Made by a program: the position numbers and the translations under genes
Notes under the pieces: generated by a model
What the model was told of the DNA's origin: nothing
Seen by the model: only the letters and a program-made list of their open reading frames with translations
Databases searched by the model: none
Assembly: GCA_934573945.1 (NCBI GenBank)
Contig: CAKTMQ010000025.1
Span: 1-17,923 of the forward strand
Reading direction: 5' to 3'
DNA: 17,923 bases
Source: an uncultured Oscillospiraceae bacterium
Lineage (GTDB): Bacteria > Bacillota > Clostridia > Oscillospirales > Oscillospiraceae
Shown here: positions 13,494 through 17,923 of the stretch, in pieces
Layout: the number at the start of each line of letters is the position of its first letter
Numbering within the stretch: the stretch's first letter is position 1

Positions 13494-13853
13494 ATGCACA
13501 CACCAATATAATTCCATGATAGACGTTCTCAAAGACTTGTGCGTTTTGCAGGGAAATTATTCATGAAGAAAAAGAGGTATACCCAACATTGCTGGAACAG
13601 CTTATGCAGATGTCAAGTCGTGCCGATGCTGCATAAAGCGGGGCTGCAACGTAAGGGGTGCATATAATTTCCTCCTGCGAAAGCCGACTGACATAAGAAG
13701 GTATATGGTTTTACACTGGTACTGTGTACGGCAGGTGGCATAAGAAAAAGAAAAGAAAGGCGTGTGGATCATGCGATTTGCCGGCCCTGTTTGCGTAATT
13801 GCCGGGAAGCGGCAAAATAAACAAATGCGGCGTGGAATTATGCGCGCTATATA
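13494..13853 (+). other. Gene-poor, lower-GC spacer
   Basis: No complete gene is supported here. The base composition is more AT-rich than the flanks. It contains protein-like short frames described as a possible gene remnant, an imperfect dyad TACAC/GTGTA (13712-13728), and a 28-codon frame at about 13770 whose ribosome binding site is mediocre. Confidence 0.5.
13516..13636 (+). pseudogene. Possible decayed gene fragment with a frameshift
   Basis: One frame reads MIDVLKDLCVLQGNYS from 13516 and stops at 13566. The next frame reads IIHEEKEVYPTLLEQLMQMS from 13556 and stops at 13636. Together they look like one short protein C-terminus interrupted by a one-base shift near 13560. No family is recognised, no ribosome binding site is clear, and chance cannot be excluded. 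Confidence 0.2.
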
Positions 13854-13882
13854 TTGACTTCACATAAACAATATGCCATAAT
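13854..13882 (+). promoter_or_regulatory. Promoter for the large secreted BspA-like protein
   Basis: TTGACT (13854-13859) and CATAAT (13877-13882) are 17 bases apart, each with one mismatch to consensus. The predicted transcript starts near 13889, before the ATG at 13947. Confidence 0.65.
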
Positions 13883-13896
13883 AACAGCGATTACGG

Positions 13897-13925
13897 GTGC
13901 CGCTGTCCGGTGTGGAGAGCGGCAC
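13897..13925 (+). promoter_or_regulatory. Leader hairpin before the BspA-like gene
   Basis: A perfect 8-bp stem GTGCCGCT/AGCGGCAC with a 13-base loop lies in the 58-base leader, ahead of the AGGGAG ribosome binding site. No known regulatory RNA is recognised. Confidence 0.4.
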
Positions 13926-13946
13926 GGGACGAAGGGAGTAAAAACC

Positions 13947-16900
13947 ATGAAGAAGAGATTGCTGTCCCTGCTGCTGGCCATAGTGATGACCTGCACGCTG
14001 CTGCCGACGACGGCGTGGGCAGAGGACTGGGGCTCCGGCGACTGTGGCGATAATATGACGTGGGTGCTGGACGGTGACGGGACGCTGACCATCAGCGGCT
14101 CGGGCGAAATGTATGACTACGGCAGCGCGGGACCGTGGCAGCAATACGGTGTGTATATGAGAAAGATTGTGGTGGGCGACAACGTGACCAGCATTGGCCG
14201 GTACGCCTTTGCCGATCTGGAGCTGGTGACGGAGGTACAGTTGCCCGACAGTGTGACGAAGATCAACGACTATGCTTTCGACGGCTGCACCGATCTGGCG
14301 ACCTTTGACATCCCTTCCAATGTGACCCACATCGGAAACTATGCCTTTAACGACTGCACCAATCTGCGCAGCGTGACCATCCCGACAGGGGTGACGGCCA
14401 TCGGGTATGGCGTTTTTACCTACTGCAAGCGGCTGGCCAGCGTGACCATGCACGACGGCATTACGTCCATCGGCGGGAATGCTTTCAGCCAGTGTTATGC
14501 ACTGAGCAGCATCGACATTCCGGAGGCGATGGAGATCATTGCTCGGGGTGCCTTTGACGGCTGCAACGCGCTGAAAACCGTGCGTTACGGCGGCAGCGCG
14601 GCGCAGTGGAAGGCATTGACCATCGGCGACTACAACACGTGTCTGACCAGCGCACAGATCGAATACGGCAAGGTAGATCCCATTGCGGTCACGGCTGTGC
14701 CACAGCACAAATATGTGGGCTGCGGCAACTCCGGGACGAAAGCCCCTGCGGACTGCTACGTGGACGATGACGGTGTCTACTATGTGGTGGACAGCGACGC
14801 TGCACAGAACACCATCACGCTGACCAACAGTGGCGAGACGTTTCAGGCGCGTCTGGCCACCGTGTTCGGCAGTGCCTCCAACTGGGATCCCAACGCAGAG
14901 GTCGTTGAGGGCGGGCACATGATGGCGCTGGTCAAGGAGAACGTTGCGTATATAAATCCCGATAGCGGCAACGTGGGCAAGGCTGTCAACGAGTATAGAT
15001 GTGCTTTCTGTGGAAAACGTTTCTTCGGCTCCGATTATCAGTATTCACCTGATCAGGCTTGGGCTATGGACTATGAATATGCCAGTCATCTGATCGAGGC
15101 CGGATTTGTGCGGCTGAGCGCAGACATGGAGTTGGGCAGCGTAAAATATTACTGGAGGTATGACAGCTCAGCTATCGCGGCGCTGGAGGCACCGGTGCTC
15201 AGCGGCAGTATCGATCGGTACGGCCAGCCAGTGCTGACATGGCCGGAGGTCAGCGGCGCTGATATTTACCGTGTTTGGATGTGCTGCATCAGCGATAGCG
15301 ATGAGTATGGCATCGTGAGGGCTCTGCGGGACAACGAGTATACCGGCAATCTGGCAGAATTTGAAGAGGGGAAAGAATACGGCTTCAAGGTGCTTGCCTG
15401 CAGCAGCGACGGCAGGAATAGTGAGTTCAGCAATGAATTCACCTTTACCTATCACACTCAAAAGCCGGAGCCCACGGAGGACATGAGCGGCAAGTATGGC
15501 GCAAATATCAGCTGGATGCTGAAAAACGGCGTACTGACCATCAGCGGCAGCGGCACCATGGAAAGCGATGAAGCGACGCCCTGGACTTCCGGTGCTCTGC
15601 GCAATGAGGTGCGGCAGGTGGTGGTGCAGCAGGGCGTGACCACCATCGGCGAGGGGGCTTTCCGTGACTGCTTCTATCTGACCTCCGTGAAGCTGCCGGC
15701 GTCGGGACTGACGAAGATCGGCGAGAGCGCTTTCTACGGCTGCGCGAATCTGACCGCCATCAGCATCCCCGACGGTGTGCAGTCCATCGAGGGGTGGGCA
15801 TTCGTTTTCTGCAGGAAGCTGACCAGTGTCACGGTGCCCGGCAGTGTTAAGACTGTGGGTGACAACGCGTTTGCCGTGTGCTCCGGTCTGACCGACATTA
15901 CCTTCGGGGAGGGTGTGCAGTCTCTGGGTACGGTGGCACTGGCTGGCTGCACAGCGCTGCGCACGCTGCGGCTGCCCCGGAGCCTGACCAGCATCGGGGA
16001 CAGTGCTACATATGATATAGCTATCAGAGATGTATATTACGGCGGTAGCCAGGCGGATTGGAACAAGATCAGCATCGGCCTTGACAACACCGGGCTGGAT
16101 AACGCCACTATCCACTATATCGGTCTGGGCGTACCCACCATGACGTTGAAGCTGGGCAGCGACGGCAAGCCGGTAGTCAGCTGGACGAAGGTGACAGGTG
16201 CGGCGCAGTATGAGGTCTATCGCTCCGACACCGGCAAGGACAACACCTTCAAAATCATTCGCCGCACCGCGGGATTGACCTACACCGACACCACGGCTGC
16301 AGCAGGCAAGACCTACTACTACATGATACGTTCCATCAACGGCAGCACCACCGGCAAGTTCTGCGCGGCTCGATCCATCGCGGTACCGGGAGCGCTGGGC
16401 GTGCCCACCATAACGCTGACCACCGCCAGCAATGGCAATCCTGTCATCAAGTGGACGAAGGTAAACGGCGCGGCGCAATATGAGGTGTACCGTTCCCTGA
16501 CCGGCAAGGCCAACAGCTACTCTATCGTCCGCCGCACGGCAGGACTGACCTTCACGGATACCGCAGCGGCAGCGGGCAAAACGTATTACTACGTAGTACG
16601 CGCCATCAACGGCAGCACCGCTGGTAAGTTCTGCGCAGCCAAGTCCGTCGCTGTGGCGCTGGGTGTGCCCACTATGACGGTGAAGCTGGGCAGCGACGGC
16701 AAGCCGGTGGTCAGCTGGACGAAGGTGGCAGGTGCAGCACAGTATGAGGTGTACCGTTCTCTGACCGGTAAAGCCAACAGCTACTCCATCATCCGCCGCA
16801 CGGCGGGACTGACCTTCACGGATACCACAGCGGCAACGGGCAAGACGTATTACTATGTAGTGCGCGCCATCAACGGCGGCGCCGCTGGTAAGTTCTGCGC

Positions 16901-17498
16901 GGCCAAGTCTGTCACGGCACAGATGGCGCTGGGTGTGCCCACCATGACGCTGGGCATAGATCTGTCCGATGGCCTTACCACCGTCTGGTGGAGCAAGGTG
17001 GCCAACGCCGCCCAGTATGAGATCTACCGCTCTGACAGCGGCAAGAGCGGCACCTTCAAGATCGTCCGCCGCACCGCCGGTACATTCTGGAAGGACAATA
17101 CCGCCCAGGTGGGAAAGACCTACTACTATACGGTGCGTGCCATGCGGGGCAGCGGGACAAGCGTGGTCTACGGTGGCTTCTGCCCCGTTCAGGAGCGGGT
17201 GTGCAGCCAGCCGCCTACGCTGGAGTCGCCCTACTTCTATTATATGGCTCTCAACAGCAGCGGCAAGCCGGTGCTGAAGTGGGAGGGCGTTCCCGATGCG
17301 GACTACTACGTCATTTTCCGCACGGACAATGGCGGCTTTTCCATCAGTGACATCGGCTATGTGGAGGCCGGCAGCGAGCTGACCTATACCGACACGACCG
17401 CTGTGGCGGGCGTCCGGTATGGTTATTCTGTCAGCTGTGAGACCTATGAGGGCGCTTACAGCGCGCCCTCCGACCAGTACTATATCACGGCGAGATAA
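13947..17498 (+). CDS. Large secreted protein with two BspA-type leucine-rich-repeat blocks and fibronectin-III-like repeats
   Basis: The 1183-residue precursor starts with a signal peptide (MKKRLLSLLLAIVMTCTLLP then TTAWA, cleavage likely after A25). Residues 27-241 form a BspA-type LRR block with units like TSIGRYAFADLELVTEVQLP. Residues 242-410 are a domain I do not recognise, containing C352xxC355 (YRCAFCGKRF). About 411-505 is fibronectin-III-like. Residues 505-726 are a second LRR block. Residues 727-1086 hold four FN3-like repeats that open LGVPTMT or LGVPTIT and contain YEVYRS or YEIYRS; a divergent fifth unit runs to the C-terminus. No LPXTG motif, SLH domain or transmembrane anchor is visible, so it is probably released or held non-covalently. 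Such proteins usually bind host or matrix ligands. ATG 13947 has an AGGGAG site eight bases upstream; a TTG start at 13854 would overlap the promoter and destroy the signal peptide. Confidence 0.9.
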   Translation: MKKRLLSLLLAIVMTCTLLPTTAWAEDWGSGDCGDNMTWVLDGDGTLTISGSGEMYDYGSAGPWQQYGVYMRKIVVGDNVTSIGRYAFADLELVTEVQLPDSVTKINDYAFDGCTDLATFDIPSNVTHIGNYAFNDCTNLRSVTIPTGVTAIGYGVFTYCKRLASVTMHDGITSIGGNAFSQCYALSSIDIPEAMEIIARGAFDGCNALKTVRYGGSAAQWKALTIGDYNTCLTSAQIEYGKVDPIAVTAVPQHKYVGCGNSGTKAPADCYVDDDGVYYVVDSDAAQNTITLTNSGETFQARLATVFGSASNWDPNAEVVEGGHMMALVKENVAYINPDSGNVGKAVNEYRCAFCGKRFFGSDYQYSPDQAWAMDYEYASHLIEAGFVRLSADMELGSVKYYWRYDSSAIAALEAPVLSGSIDRYGQPVLTWPEVSGADIYRVWMCCISDSDEYGIVRALRDNEYTGNLAEFEEGKEYGFKVLACSSDGRNSEFSNEFTFTYHTQKPEPTEDMSGKYGANISWMLKNGVLTISGSGTMESDEATPWTSGALRNEVRQVVVQQGVTTIGEGAFRDCFYLTSVKLPASGLTKIGESAFYGCANLTAISIPDGVQSIEGWAFVFCRKLTSVTVPGSVKTVGDNAFAVCSGLTDITFGEGVQSLGTVALAGCTALRTLRLPRSLTSIGDSATYDIAIRDVYYGGSQADWNKISIGLDNTGLDNATIHYIGLGVPTMTLKLGSDGKPVVSWTKVTGAAQYEVYRSDTGKDNTFKIIRRTAGLTYTDTTAAAGKTYYYMIRSINGSTTGKFCAARSIAVPGALGVPTITLTTASNGNPVIKWTKVNGAAQYEVYRSLTGKANSYSIVRRTAGLTFTDTAAAAGKTYYYVVRAINGSTAGKFCAAKSVAVALGVPTMTVKLGSDGKPVVSWTKVAGAAQYEVYRSLTGKANSYSIIRRTAGLTFTDTTAATGKTYYYVVRAINGGAAGKFCAAKSVTAQMALGVPTMTLGIDLSDGLTTVWWSKVANAAQYEIYRSDSGKSGTFKIVRRTAGTFWKDNTAQVGKTYYYTVRAMRGSGTSVVYGGFCPVQERVCSQPPTLESPYFYYMALNSSGKPVLKWEGVPDADYYVIFRTDNGGFSISDIGYVEAGSELTYTDTTAVAGVRYGYSVSCETYEGAYSAPSDQYYITAR
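16125..17208 (+). repeat. Four tandem FN3-coding repeats of about 264-270 bases
   Basis: Repeat units begin at 16125, 16395, 16659 and 16929, each with CTGGG(C/T)GT(A/G)CCCAC. Units 2 and 3 are the most alike at the DNA level, including the same GARVYRS-type region encoded almost identically around 16482-16562 and 16747-16827. The fourth is more diverged, and a fifth degenerate unit follows. The pattern indicates recent internal duplication. Confidence 0.85.
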
Positions 17499-17507
17499 AG
17501 TTTCGAT

Positions 17508-17537
17508 GCCCCACAGCGTATGCTGTGGGGCGTTTTT
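17508..17537 (+). terminator. Terminator after the BspA-like gene
   Basis: A perfect 10-bp stem GCCCCACAGC/GCTGTGGGGC with a GTAT loop, followed by GTTTTT, starts nine bases after the stop codon. Confidence 0.93.
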
Positions 17538-17671
17538 GTGGCCGCGTCCGATTTTCATCTTGCGGGAAAAGGAAAATTCTGTCTGTTCTGTGAGATATGC
17601 TTTTCGCATTTTGACGGTGCAGACCGGGGAAAGAGACTGTATTTTCTTGGTAAAAGTGCGTAAGATATGCA

Positions 17672-17700
17672 TTGACGACAGACTGTGTTCGTGATAAAAT
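17672..17700 (+). promoter_or_regulatory. Promoter for the NfnA-like gene
   Basis: TTGACG (17672-17677) and TAAAAT (17695-17700) are 17 bases apart. The predicted leader to ATG 17769 is about 60 bases. Confidence 0.75.
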
Positions 17701-17719
17701 AGACAAAGTTACCGGCTTT

Positions 17720-17740
17720 ACCTGCGGAAAGGGCGCAGGT
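17720..17740 (+). promoter_or_regulatory. Leader hairpin before the NfnA-like gene
   Basis: A perfect 7-bp stem ACCTGCG/CGCAGGT with a 7-base loop. No T tract follows, so it is not an obvious terminator. Confidence 0.4.
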
Positions 17741-17768
17741 CAGGAAAAAAAGAAATGAGGGAGTAAGT

Positions 17769-17923
17769 ATGTATCGCATCGTGAAAAAGGAAGCGCTGAA
17801 ACCCACCGTGATCCTCTATGAGATCGAGGCGCCCATGGTGGCCAAAAAGGCGCAGCCCGGCCAGTTCATCATTCTGCGCGTGGATGAGAATGGTGAGCGT
17901 ATCCCCATTACGATCCATGACTA
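17769..17923 (+). CDS. nfnA: NfnA-like FAD/NAD-binding ferredoxin-NADP+ reductase subunit (first 51 codons, cut by window edge)
   Basis: The visible N-terminus begins MYRIVKKEALKPTVILYEIE and continues APMVAKKAQPGQFIILRVDE, GERIPITIHDY. This is the start of the flavin-binding barrel of the sulfide/dihydroorotate-dehydrogenase-like FAD/NAD-binding subunits; PGQF and R.P.TI are the parts that contact FAD. In NfnAB this subunit exchanges electrons between NADH, NADPH and ferredoxin, with NfnB expected next. ATG 17769 has a GAGGGAG site. It has its own promoter after the BspA terminator. The subfamily (NfnA, SudB or a glutamate-synthase-like small subunit) cannot be settled from 51 residues. Confidence 0.8.
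   Translation, partial: MYRIVKKEALKPTVILYEIEAPMVAKKAQPGQFIILRVDENGERIPITIHD

Noticed and set aside
13854..13946. Upstream TTG extension of the BspA-like gene by 31 codons
   Set aside because: The TTG coincides with the -35 box, and the extension would bury the signal peptide behind a polar segment. ATG 13947 has a good ribosome binding site.
15168..17672. 834-codon open frame on the minus strand opposite the FN3-coding region
   Set aside because: The repeat-rich plus-strand codon bias leaves stops out of the complement. The antisense frame crosses the real stop codon and terminator of the plus gene and has no family features.
1..17923. CRISPR array, insertion sequence or prophage
   Set aside because: No regularly spaced short repeats, no transposase or phage genes, and no terminal repeats beyond the single hairpin at 13430-13493.

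Overview
The window looks like a chromosomal segment of a high-GC, gut-type member of the Clostridia, most like the Oscillospiraceae. That placement is an inference, not a database result. It rests on an L27 with the cleavable Firmicutes N-terminus encoded next to its protease Prp, an mtnN-luxS pair with clostridial-style sequence, GC-rich codons with strong AGGAGG-type ribosome binding sites, and a BMP-family nucleoside-type ABC transporter. There is no phage, insertion sequence, CRISPR array or rRNA.

Layout. Positions 1-2910 are read on the minus strand. They hold the start of a sugar-ABC-transporter ATPase (ugpC/msmX type, cut by the window edge) with a long leader, then the ribosomal operon rplU-prp-rpmA with its own promoter and a structured leader, then mtnN followed by a luxS broken by two single-base frameshifts. 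At about 3000 two promoters point apart. Positions 3071-8138 are read on the plus strand as a tight run: tmcAL, a zinc-ribbon protein of unknown function, an NhaC-type antiporter, a CDF metal exporter with Mn-type residues, and a Sir2 deacetylase. Two tRNA-Leu genes (anticodons GAG and CAG), each with its own promoter, and a strong terminator follow. Positions 8630-13400 hold an ABC transporter operon (nupA-nupB-nupC-bmpA type) closed by a strong terminator. Then comes a 600-base gene-poor stretch containing a 64-nt near-perfect hairpin and what may be a decayed gene. Positions 13947-17498 encode a 1183-residue secreted protein with two BspA-type leucine-rich-repeat blocks and several fibronectin-III-like repeats. 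The window ends in the first 51 codons of an NfnA-like FAD/NAD-binding subunit.

How the parts fit. MtnN (intact) and LuxS (broken) are consecutive steps in S-adenosylhomocysteine detoxification, and LuxS makes the AI-2 precursor; as written, this genome would stop at S-ribosylhomocysteine. Prp removes the L27 N-terminus before ribosome assembly, which explains the conserved L21-Prp-L27 order. The nup/bmp genes form a complete importer: one two-domain ATPase, two permeases and one lipoprotein receptor. The zinc-ribbon, NhaC and CDF genes overlap or nearly abut, suggesting coupled expression of ion-homeostasis functions.

The most interesting items are the doubly frameshifted luxS, a foldable three-way-junction leader directly upstream of mtnN that could hide its ribosome binding site, the 64-nt hairpin near 13460, the uncharacterised middle domain of the large secreted protein, and the unknown zinc-ribbon protein coupled to NhaC.
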